Shown in pieces: positions 13,744-24,181 of a DNA stretch of 54,978 bases (the first letter of the stretch is position 1; each line of letters begins with the position of its first letter). The translations under genes were made by a program, and so were the position numbers. The notes beneath the pieces were generated by a model. It saw only the letters and a list, made by a program, of their open reading frames with translations. It had not been told where the DNA came from and did not search any database. The DNA is from Paraglomus occultum (Eukaryota > Glomeromycota > Glomeromycetes > Paraglomerales > Paraglomeraceae), in NCBI GenBank assembly GCA_910592205.1, contig CAJVPJ010000053.1, positions 1-54,978 on the forward strand, given 5' to 3'.

Positions 13744-14995
13744 AATAAATGTTGAAGAAATAGAATAACCCTGAAAGCTAATCTAGAAGGGCTGTGTCGG
13801 CATCTGACAGTACTCCGCATTGAGGTCTCAGCAGCTCATATTTCAAAAATCGCTATTAAATCTCGCTCCTAAGGTGACAAGTTTGTTCTCATTGCATAGT
13901 GATAATCGATTATAAATTTATACGGATTTTTTTCTGGAAACAGAATTTTTACCAATATAGCGTACTTTTATGTCAATATTAAACAGTGACATGTAATTAG
14001 CTTAGCTCAATAATATTCCACTTTATTATATAGCAAGAGTGTCAATTAAATTTGCCCGAATTGGGATTTGAAAATTTGAAAGATTTACGTCAAAATTAGA
14101 ATGAGCATGAAAATAACACTTTACTTTTCCTGTCCGAACGTATTAATTTTATAAATATAATTAATTTCATAAAAATGGAAGATCGCGTAACAGTTGCAGA
14201 ACAAGTCCACAGCGTAAGATTTATTGATATTTATTGATGTCGTCGATTACAATCAACAGTTTACATTCAACAGTCAACAAACTGATACTTGCAAGGTCAT
14301 CCATAAATCACTCTTAACCAATGTAATAACCTGGTCTCGAACGAAATAATTCACTCTTAACTTTGGGTCACAAGTATCCGGCCCTAGTTTGAGAAAATAG
14401 TTTGAGGAAAATTAATTACCCTGCGTATAACGTATAATAAACCCTGATCATCAACTCGATCATTAAAAATATATGAAAACCATATTAAAATCCCATATAT
14501 TCATATGTTCTAATCGATTAGTATGATCATTTTTTGTGTCAACAAATATATGAACGCATTCTGATAATGTAGAACCAAAAATTGCCAGATAAAACATTTG
14601 ATGTTTGGAACTTTTGTTTTATTTTTAATATACACTATACAAAGTGAAATTTTCAAATCGTTTCCTCATTCGGATACTTATGACCGCTACTGTATTTGCC
14701 TTTCCCAAATCTCATACTTTGATCGTGATTGTTTTTTTTGCCTGGTATTTAATCTACGTTTAACATGTCTATACTATAAACGAAAACGGACATAGTCTTT
14801 GTCAGCGTTCCTGTCCAAAAGTATAATTGGCCAACCTTCTTATTCAGAACTTTGACGCGCGGAAGAAATTGCTGATTTTTTTTTTATTTTAAAAAATCAT
14901 AAAAGGTGCGAATCGGTCGACGAAATGGACTGAGAAGTGAGAAGCACTTTGAAGGATATTACGACATGTTAAAAACCTATGATGTTTAATTGAAG

Positions 14996-15132
14996 AAACA
15001 TCAAGAAATTCTACGGGAGAAATTTAAAAAAATTATGCTATATTCTAAATTACCCGATCACTTTTATTTAATCGGGGAATTTTAGGTAGAACATAATTTT
15101 CGAAATTTTTACTATAGAATTTCTTGATGTTT
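14996..15132. mobile_element. fold-back (MITE-like) element
   Basis: Perfect 17-bp inverted repeats, AAACATCAAGAAATTCT at 14996-15012 and its reverse complement at 15116-15132, flank about 100 bp of AT-rich sequence that is itself partly self-complementary. The interval falls in the extra length that copy B has over copy A, which supports insertion after the duplication. No coding capacity. Target-site duplication not resolved. Confidence 0.55.
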
Positions 15133-15185
15133 AAGGAATCATATCATAAGAGTAATTCATGAAGGAATACATGGCAGATAGTCAG

Positions 15186-15345
15186 GTGAGCATTGGACGT
15201 GAGTTAGATCATAAACACGCAGGCCACTCCAAAGTGGTGTGGCTACGCCCCCGCCACACGGTTCAACGCCTGCTCATGGCTTCTAAATTCGTGTCACACC
15301 ACTCAAGCATATCATGCTCTCGAATCACCACCGCCTGAATACAAA
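15186..15345. other. GC-richer island, possible SINE-like piece
   Basis: A locally GC-rich block with a GTGTGGC/GCCACAC hairpin (near 15236-15258), directly followed by GGTTCAACGCC, which resembles a Pol III B box. It is absent from copy A at the matching place. A convincing A box is not seen, so this may be only a composition anomaly. Confidence 0.25.
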
Positions 15346-15478
15346 GAAAGACCCGCCGGGAAACGCTGATGACCTTTATAATGGAAACCAAGTATTTTCC
15401 TTTTTGTGCTATTTAAACTTGAGCGGTTCAAACGTTGACAAGATCACCTGACATAAATAAAGTTGTATAGTCTCCAGT

Positions 15479-17102
15479 TCAATCTTTGCTTTCGTCTTTT
15501 TCGAATGTCTCTTTAATTGAGACCTTGGCCGATCCGCGCGGCATAGGTCTAGGCTGAGTAGTGTGTGGCTTCCAACCGATCATGTATATTACTTGGAACG
15601 TCGCGGGAATGTTTCCATTAGAGTCACCGTAGAGTTCCTTATAGACGGCTGATGCTGCAATAAGATTATCGCGCGTCAAGTAGGGGCGTCTGGTAAACCG
15701 ATGCGATAGCGAAACAAGATTATATTGGGATGGGAGGACACGTTCATCACAAGAAAGACTGATTGCGTTATATAATACCTTGCAATGACAGCATTGCTTT
15801 CGCCCATGCTCCTCAAATCCATCATCAATTCAAACATGGACGGATAATTAACGACAATATCATCGACATCGATGGTCGTCAGGTTGAATCCTGCGCGAGA
15901 AAGAAGGGATCCTACATCTCGTACGGCTGGGGAAAAAAAAAAGATGAACGAGAAATTATGTATGCGTCGAATCACTGAATTCTCTAGACATAAAGACGAG
16001 AAGGGGGCACTCGAGATAATTACTTGTCATTGGAGATACACGCGGTGAAAGTCCACCCTCACGCTCTTGTTCCGTCAATTGGAGTGACGTGCTAAATTTA
16101 AGACGGTTTTTATCGTAATTAGTCAATTCATTGTCAAAAATTATTCGCATTTACTTTTGCGTATCACAAGAGTGTACGCTATAGAAATGAGCAAGACGTA
16201 GGTCATTATTCGATGCACTACCGTAGTTCAAATAGCGTATCTCCTCCAAGTATGGCGCCGATAAACGGGCTGTCTGGCTTCAAGGAACGCCTGATCTGGA
16301 TCAATGCACCTGTATTGATCCGCCAAATGTTACAATTGCTTTTTTAGGAACTACTAGCAATCATTCAATTTGTTCACCTGGTAAATCATTAACCCAATGT
16401 AAAGACATGCTGCTAACAACAGCATCCAAGGAATCTTCCTCGAATGGTAAAAGTTCCTCATCAATTGCTCTTCGTTCGACCTCAACTGTAACCAAAATCA
16501 GTAAATTTAATCATTAGTCATTACAGCACAGGGGTCACAAGGGCCATTACATACCATTGTATTTGATATCTTTGTCCCGTTCTAACATATTTCCTAAAGC
16601 AATTTCATTGGATATATCCATATTATATATAGTAAATGAATGTAAATGAAAATCGATTTGTTCCAACATTCTAACATACTTGAAATGTCACACATGATGA
16701 TCTTTTGTACCATGTCTTTCTCTATGAACTTTTCAATATGCCCGCAACCGCTTCCCAAATCGACTATTGTATTAAACTTGCGTTTTATATCCTACAAATT
16801 GGTGTTTATTATCGAATGCATACATACATGTAGCAAGTCGATCGTTCTTAATAAACTACCTCTCAAAAACGTTTTTTCTAGTCTAATTCGATACCAACCG
16901 CCAATCGGTCGACAACTCTTTCGGCAACTTCGTCCTTTAAATAATCGGCCACCCTGCTGTTCTCCACGTCTGCTGCAGCACGGTCTCGCTGTCGTTGTTT
17001 AGCAGCGCGATCAAAGATCCTAAATTCTGCCGGTGTGCCCGATGACGTTGTTGAGGCATGGCGAAAAAGTATCCTCGGAATAATCAAGCATGTACGATGC
17101 AT
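15479..17102 (-). CDS. NDUFAF5: NDUFAF5-like complex I assembly methyltransferase-fold hydroxylase
   Basis: Eight exons on the complement: 17102-16899, 16791-16680, 16593-16555, 16485-16378, 16309-16222, 16091-16024, 15926-15779, 15689-15479. They join in one frame of 325 residues. The start at 17102 gives a mitochondrial-type presequence ([17 protein letters not shown]); an ATG at 17126 adds 8 residues. Residues about 78-86 hold the SAM-binding loop ([10 protein letters not shown]). Family hallmarks follow: [69 protein letters not shown] and [14 protein letters not shown]. The family hydroxylates an arginine of NDUFS7 during complex I assembly on the inner membrane. Unusual details are a 39-bp micro-exon and a GTTGGT first donor. 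It is divergent from the RBR gene (277 bp between starts), and its 3' end meets a duplicated segment. Confidence 0.94.
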
Positions 17103-17379
17103 GATGATTTGTTTCAAGAAAAACAAATGTCAAAAGTTTGTTGGCTAAATGCTACTACGCCCAGAATCGATCAACCAATTGCATGAGCGTGATGCAAGTA
17201 TTTATAAATTATTGCCCATTATTTAGTCAATTTGGGGTTGTGCGTATACATGGCATACAGAGCAACCTACCGGAGCGCTACTCCGGCGAATTAAATTATA
17301 AAAATGCAACTTAAAAGCAGTTATATACTATGGTACACACACGCTTGAACGTAATTTAAGTTTGGCCTAATAAACAATA
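17103..17379. promoter_or_regulatory. shared NDUFAF5/RBR divergent promoter region
   Basis: 277 bp between two divergently transcribed genes. It must hold both core promoters unless untranslated introns are present. It contains AT-rich TATA-like stretches (near 17200 and 17320) but no clear shared motif. Confidence 0.5.
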
Positions 17380-19621
17380 ATGAAATTTACGGTGAAGGGC
17401 CTTACCCAATCAATTATAGACAAGAAGGACGACTATAAAGACAAGACTATTATCGCAACTTTACCAGCCTTTGAACCCCATCCACCCCCGCCTACGGAAA
17501 GTGGCTACACCTATTCAATAGACGATTCCGATTACGACATGTCTCGTTACGCATATGAAGAAGGCTCTTTTACCAAGAACAATCCATTTAGCTATATTGG
17601 GGGTAGTGATGACGACGATTTCACTCCAGCAGCACATCGAGTGCCTTCGGCTCGTACTCATACCCGCCATATACGCTCCAAATCAGCAACAAGGAAACAA
17701 TCGAAAGAAAAAAGTCTCCATAACCGTAGTAGAACTGATTTTGAGGACGATGATAACTTGAGTAAGATATCCGCGGAAATTAACAGTTCTTATTCACGTC
17801 CTAGAACTGCTTACGGTTTCTCCGAGGACGTGAAAAAGATATCCGCAGATGTCAACAGTTCTTATTCACGTCCTAGAACTGCTTACGATTTCTTTGATGA
17901 GATGCAAAAGAAATACGCAGATGTCGACAGCTCTTATTCATATTCTAGGACTAATTATGATTACAATGATGAGTCAAGGAAGACATCTGATGATTTTCCA
18001 TTAAACACCAGAAAGACGGGCATGGTAATAACGGAAACGTATGTTGCTCCCGAAAAGTCATCTACTCGGCCTACGTACGATGCGCCCGAAAAGTCATCCA
18101 CTCGGCCTACGTACGATGCGCCCGAAAAGTCATCCACTCGGCCTACGTACGATGCGCCCGAAAAGTCATCCGCTCTGCCTATGTACGATGCGCCTGAAAC
18201 TCGGCCTACGTACGATGACGATGATCGTGATAATGATGAACTGAAACCCGCTGAAAACTATTATGAAACAAATAACACTAATTATGAACCCGAATCTGCA
18301 TACAGTTCAACAAAAACTTCAAAATCCTACGGTCCATATCCCTCATTAGATCGTTCGGATGTTTCTTTTTCTTATTCTTATTCTCCCGTCCCTCAGACTT
18401 CTTATCATAATAGACCAAATGGCCCAATGTCAATGCCAATGCCAATGCCAATGCCTTTCCCCGACCCAATTATGGATGAGGCTTACAACGAAGAGCCACC
18501 ACCACCATACACACCATCACAAACAGATGCCCCATTCTCGTATAGTGGTGGAAACGATACCAAGAAGGAACGTAGCAATGGCGACAGCAAGGGTGGACAT
18601 CGTCGTCGGAGACAACAACGCAGCACAGCTGAATTGAGAGAGTGTGCAATATGCTGTTCCGAAAAAGAATTAACGGAATTTAAACCAATAACAGAAAATT
18701 GCGCACATATGGCTATCGTATGTTTGCTTTGCATTGAATTACACATCAGACATGAGGTGTACGACAAAGGAAAGACAGAAATTAAATGTCCTGGCCTTGA
18801 TGGAACGAAAACTTGTCAGGAGATGTTGACTGTCGACCATATCAGAGAGTTTGCTACTAACGATGTATACAAAAGGTAATTATTTGATTTATTAGGTAAG
18901 AAAAGATTTATACGATTGACTAACTTGGACGTTCTTTATTGTTCACAGATTTGATCAGCTCACTTGCACTTATGCTCTTGCTGCGATACCTGATTTCTAC
19001 TGGTGTAAAAACCCTGATTGCAAATCAGGACAAATACATAGCGATGGAGGTAAATTTTATTTATATCTCTGACGTTTACAGTTTACATTATTCATTATTA
19101 GTATTTTTTGCATTGTTTGTTTTTTATTCATTTCATCTTCCTCACATTCTCACTTTTTTTTTTCACTTGCAACGATAGAAATTGCTCCAATAATGACATG
19201 TCAGGCTTGTGGCGCTAAATCTTGCGTAACTCACGATTTGCCAATCCCAGCTAATTCGACCCGCTGTCTACAATGCGATCCTATCCCTCCAGAGGTAATT
19301 GAGACACCAGCTCAACCCACTCTCTCACGCAAAGAGCAGGCAAAACTAAAGAAACAAGAAGAGGAGAGATTGAGAAAACTTGCTAAAGCCGAGCAGGCAA
19401 CAAAAACATTTCTTAGTAACAAGACAAAATCGTGTCCCAAGTGTGGTACTCGTATACAAAAGAATGGCGGATGTGATCATATGACATGCACTGTGCCCTC
19501 TTGCAAACATGAATTCTGTTGGAGGTGTTTTGCTGATTACAAGACGATTTTGGATGGTGGAAATGAGTTTCATGCAACCTCGTGTAAATACTACGCTCCT
19601 CCTCCTCCTCCTCCGAGTTAA
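17380..19621 (+). CDS. RBR (RING-IBR-RING) E3 ubiquitin ligase with repetitive N-terminus
   Basis: Exons 17380-18875, 18949-19049 and 19179-19621 join to 679 residues. The N-terminal 400 residues are disordered, with two repeat families and a Met-Pro run. RING1 starts near residue 421 (CAICC...CAHMAIVCLLC...CPG). The IBR (WCKNPDC, CQACGAKSC, CLQC) is followed by a charged Lys/Glu helix (about 575-610). The second RING (Rcat) reads CPKCGTRIQKNGGCDHMTC...CKHEFCWRC. By family logic the catalytic cysteine is the one in GGCDHM, about residue 631, and it is present. RBR ligases accept ubiquitin from E2 on RING1 and pass it through this cysteine to substrate. The C-terminus is YAPPPPPPS. The substrate cannot be inferred. 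Not Parkin or HOIP by architecture. Confidence 0.9.
17755..17990 (+). repeat. three 24-25-residue coding repeats in the RBR gene
   Basis: Imperfect units with the core SSYSRPRTAY preceded by KIS/KYAD-type residues and followed by an acidic aromatic linker. The first two units are nearly identical at DNA level and the third has drifted. All keep frame. Confidence 0.85.
18045..18219 (+). repeat. 36-bp in-frame tandem repeat in the RBR gene
   Basis: About four and a half copies of a 36-bp unit encode YDAPEKSSTRPT. The middle copies are almost identical, and the last is shortened (APETRPTYD). Such arrays change length by slippage or unequal exchange while staying in frame. Confidence 0.9.
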
Positions 19622-20752
19622 TGTGCATATGGTCACATTTTATTGTTATCAATTGTATCATACTTATTTCGAGCTTGGTCATGTTCGAGTAACGTTGACG
19701 TTGTCTGGTAGAGAGGCATAGATTTTTAATATTAAAATTTTACGATGTGCTTATCTATAATAACGGGCTAGTCATGACTGTGCTAAATTAATACATAATT
19801 CTTCAAGACAACAAATTTCACGCGAAAGAACTATTCAAATTAGTAGGCACTATATCTCAATTTAAAGATGTAAAAGAATCATTTTACTCAATCAGATATA
19901 AACCGTAAACAAAAATTTGGTGTGCAAATGAGATAAAATGCTCAAAGCCAAATGCGGAATGATCAGGTGGATACTCGTCTCGTTACCTGTGTTTCAGAAA
20001 CACGGATTAGATACAATCGCGTTCAATGCTTTATCGAGACAGATGACGCAAATGCAAAATGTAGTTTTCTGGATCAATCGTTCCGCCGTCGAACCAATCT
20101 TACTTTGCATAAATTCTTTGGGACTGGGATTATTGTGATACAGTTTTGAATTTCCAGCATGAAACTCTTTGATTTGCAAATTAAGCCTGTTCACAAAATC
20201 TGCATACATGCATGCTGCAATATCGTTTTGTCCTGAGTTACCTTTATATAATCATCGAGATTGTGATATTAATAGCCTTGTCCAACAAAACCAACCTCTC
20301 AACGGACAAATTTATATATTAATATACAATTATTTCTCTTGGCAATGTTTCTGTAGGCCAACATTAAAGCAATACATGATTTAGTTTTAAATTCATATTT
20401 GAAATAGGTAAAAAGGTAAACAAATATTATTTTCTATTAATAATTGATGTAATAGTAAATATAACTTCTTAAATATTTGTCAACATACTAATACACATCG
20501 TTTTAATAAATTATCAACGAGATGGTTCAAGTGACGTGATACATGTTCTAGAAATTACTACCAGCTATTATATATTAGTCATTTGCACAACAAGCAAAGG
20601 GCCTACCATAGTCCTACTACTACTATCCTTTCAGACCAAAGTTCTCAACATTGAACTTATATGTTGTTTCACAACTGCCCAGATAAGCTCGATTATAGTT
20701 ACTCGAAAGTTTTTTCTGACAGCCCATTGAATTCCATTATTATTATGCACGT
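19622..20752. other. intergenic between convergent genes
   Basis: About 1.1 kb between the stop of the RBR gene and the stop of the opposing AACS gene. Short frames only; nothing recognised beyond expected 3' untranslated sequence. Confidence 0.5.
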
Positions 20753-23298
20753 TCAAAGTTTGAGCTGTGGAATATTGTAAAACTGATCCAAGCTTTCAGG
20801 ATTTACTAGAGTCCCTGAAGGAATAACTTTTTGTCCACTAATGATTCTCTTCACAGCCACTTCAACCTTCTTCCCGTTAATAGTGTACTGTCATATAGTG
20901 ATAAACATAAATATGTGCTAGATTAAAACAATCATACATGTACAACAGTCCCACTTACAGGAATTTGCTTGATTGCCAATATCACAGTTGGAACATGTCT
21001 TGGACTCAGTTGCTCTCTTATTTGCTTCTTAAGTCTTGCAACAAGTTCATCCTTTAAATAAAACCCCTCTGCCATCTTTACAAACAAGACAACTCTCTCA
21101 TCATCACCCATCTTTTGACCAATTACAAGGCTGTCCTCAATCTCTTTGAAAGTGTCAACTATATTGTATATCTCAGCACTACCGAAGCGAACTCCACCTG
21201 GATTAAGCGTGCTGTCGGAACGTCCTAGCACTACAACTCCACCAGTTTTCGGATTAATCCAGACAAAATCTCCGTGATACCATGTCGAAGCATAATTGTC
21301 GAAATATGTACCACGATACTTTACATTGTTTGGATCGTTCCAAAAAAATATTGGCATACTTGGAAACGGCTTGGTACAAACCAAATCACCAGACTGGCCA
21401 TAGACTGGTTTGTCTTTAATAACAATGAAAAGTCAAGTCAGAGATTGTTAAGCATAATACACAGAGAAAAACGTACTACTGACCTTGTCCAACCCATGCT
21501 TCAACGGCCATGCCTAAACAGCGACCTTGGATTTCTCCTCGATAAACTGGCAGAGTAACGTTATATCCAGCAAACAATGAGCATATGTCCGTGCCGCCTT
21601 GAATATCAAGAATGTTGTGTAAGAGACTGGTCAATTCAAGTATTATTGCAATTAAGACTTTAAGTTTGATGATTACCCGTGATGGAACTAAGGGTGACGT
21701 CTTTTTTGATTGCCTCATATACGAAATCAAAGCTTTCTGGCTTCAGTGGTGATCCAGTGGATAGTATCATACGTATACACTCGAGATTATGATGAGCTTT
21801 AGGCACATATTCCGCGTCCTCAACAGATTGTATGTACTTGGCAGAAACGCCAAACACTGTAATTCTGCAAATTTAATACAATCAGAAGACGCCAGAAACA
21901 CGCTTTGCTTTTCATAATTATGAGATATGTTCTACCTTAACGCGTCCGCCAATTCCCATAATGTAGGTAGACCTGGTTTGAATGGTGATCCATCATATAG
22001 TATGACAGTACAACCAACACTCAATCCACTCACCAACCAATTCCACATCATCCATCCAGTTGTTGTATAATAGAAAAACACATCATCTGGAGTCAAACCA
22101 CCATGTAGCATATGTTCCTTTTTGAGCTGAAGAAGTACACCTCCTGCTCTATGGGTAATACATTTGGGTTTCCCGGTAGTCCCAGAAGAGAAAAGGGCAA
22201 ACAGTGGATGATCGAAAGGTAGCTGCTCAAAATGAAGATCTTCATTTTCATCAGCCATACTAAGAAGCTCATTCCAAGACATGGCACCCGGAATCTCTTG
22301 AATGTCCATTGACGCAGTCTCCACAAACGGTACAACGACCACTTTCTGCAATCCAATTTCATCAAGCTTCTCCACCACTGTTTTCAGTTTACTTATGTGC
22401 TCATGGGTTCTACCGTTATACACCACCGCATTGACCGAGAACAAGACTTTTGGATTAATTTGCGATATTCTATCAAGTACACCAGAAATTCCAAAATCAG
22501 GCGAAGTGCTTGCCCAAATACAACCAATACTAGCAGCAGCAAGCATAGCTATGACAGCCTCTGGACAATTACTAATGTAGGCAGCAACACGGTCTCCCGG
22601 TTGGAGGCCGAGTTTGCGAAGGGACGAAGCGACCAGACGGACGGCATTGTAGAGTTGTAGGTATGAGAGTGTCTGATGAGGCCGGTTTTCACCTGTTATG
22701 AATAAATAGAATCAGACGCTGGGTTCTACGTATTTATTCAAGTCTTCGGGTAATTGTCTACGGGGCTTACCAGTCGAAATCAAAGCAACCTTGTTCGGGT
22801 CACGGCACCAAAGCAAATTTTCGGCAAAGTTTAGTCTGGCTCCAATGAACCAACCGGGAATTTCTTCCATAGGTTTAGGCTCTAAAACCTAATCAAGTAG
22901 GAAATCTGACATTGAGGCGAGTTTTCCTTTGTGTGCAAATTAGGTGTAATAAAGGAAGGTTATCTTCGTACTTGATCATAAGTTACAGAGTGAATTATTT
23001 TTGTGTAATTCCAGACGGATGCCCAAAATTCAGGAATATTGTCCACAGACCATTTACGCAAGTCCTCATAGTTGGCTATTTATATTTGGGTGAAAACGGT
23101 TTTCACGTTAGCCGAGACACGGCTAATGGGCTATTGTTCTTAACATTATTTACTGCAAGGTTCAAGAGGGAAAACACCACCTAACTTCAGGTTAAACGTT
23201 TTATTGACAGTTCTACGAAAATCTTCCATAGCCGTATTGGAGATATCTTTAGGTCTCCATAGTTCAACGGGATTCAGAGGTATCGAAGAATCTGACAT
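20753..23298 (-). CDS. AACS: acetoacetyl-CoA synthetase
   Basis: Eight exons on the complement: 23298-23181, 23075-22972, 22888-22771, 22692-21936, 21864-21677, 21597-21484, 21413-20959, 20887-20753. They join to 662 residues, close to the usual length of about 650-670. The enzyme is cytosolic and activates acetoacetate with ATP and CoA, feeding ketone-derived carbon to sterol and lipid synthesis. Seen in order: WASTSPDFG with [11 protein letters not shown], the AMP-binding P-loop [10 protein letters not shown] (about 281-290), [51 protein letters not shown], and the C-terminal lid [10 protein letters not shown] with the expected catalytic lysine near residue 624. The start at 23298 is preferred over 23337 because the family begins shortly before PVELWRP. 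It is divergent from prefoldin-2, 128 bp apart. Confidence 0.96.
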
Positions 23299-23426
23299 TG
23301 CGAAAGTGGAAAGGAGTAGAGAATGTTTAAAATCCAAAGCTCCTTATATAGAATGTGGCTTAGTATTTGATTCGATTAAAATATCCGAAAATATGGACAA
23401 AATTTAGCATCATAAAAAAGCGCAAG
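23299..23426. promoter_or_regulatory. 128-bp bidirectional promoter AACS/PFD2
   Basis: Only 128 bp separate the two divergent start codons, so both promoters and leaders must share this interval. No TATA box is evident. Confidence 0.5.
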
Positions 23427-24036
23427 ATGTCTAGTTCCAAGAAATTGAGCGATCAAGGTTGAGTCTTTGGTAACGAGAGGGATTGAGAGCTGGCATGAGG
23501 AAAAGGAATTCATGCATGACTGCTAAACGCGTTGCTGGTCTTAATTCTTGAAATAGAGTTGACTGCCAAGTTTAACAGCATGAAGTCCGATTTGCACAAT
23601 CTTGCACAGAAGATCGGGGAGCTTGAAGGCGAGACTGAAGAACACAAGTAGTTGTTAACTCGTGTAATTTGCTATTTTATATTTTTGCTATTCTTCACTA
23701 AACGAGTTTTTACGCGTTTAGAGCAGTAATAGAAACGCTCTCTCCATTGAATGGTGACAGGAAATGTTTTCGACTAGTCGGAGGCGTTCTTGTCGAGCGC
23801 ACTGTTAAAGACGTCTTGCCCGCTTTAAAGACAAACCAAGAAGGGGTAAATACCAATTGACAAGTTGTGTTTTGGTATCGGTTATTTACTTAGAGTCTTG
23901 TTGTTCTTTCCCTTCTGCTAACTGCGCATAGATCAAACGAGTAATGGATCAATTAATCAAAACTTATAAAGAGAAAGAAGACGAATTCGCAGCTTTTCAG
24001 AAAGAGTATAATATCAAGTTGGTTCCAAGGACATAA
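23427..24036 (+). CDS. PFD2: prefoldin subunit 2
   Basis: Four exons, 23427-23457, 23557-23647, 23722-23845 and 23932-24036, give 116 residues, normal for this small beta-type subunit. Two coiled-coil arms flank the hairpin core: LTAKFNSMKSDLHNLAQKIGELE, then the diagnostic RKCFRLVGGVLVERTVKDVL, then an acidic/Lys helix ending in NIKLVPRT. Prefoldin is a cytosolic hexamer that delivers unfolded actin and tubulin to the CCT chaperonin. Exon 1 encodes only ten residues and a third of a codon; an intron soon after the start is common in such genes. The stop lies 145 bp from the stop of the convergent PDI gene. Confidence 0.94.
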
Positions 24037-24181
24037 AATTGTATTACAAGTGGTGAGGCATTCATAATAATAGCGTTTTACATCAGATACCATTTAATAC
24101 GCTTATTAACAATACGTGTATTAAAACTCTATAAGCTTTTTTTATCATTTGTAACTTATTGACACAGTGTGAAACCTAGTA

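Larger units (their letters stand above)
14014..15488. repeat. direct repeat copy B, abutting NDUFAF5
   Basis: Second copy of the segment at 12233-13410. It ends inside the last codons of NDUFAF5 (stop at 15479), so copy A looks like a duplicate of the NDUFAF5 3' flank. Between the CACTTTG anchor (14945) and the GTATTTTCC anchor (15392), copy B is about 210 bp longer than A. The excess coincides with a fold-back element and a GC-richer island, both listed separately. Confidence 0.6.
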
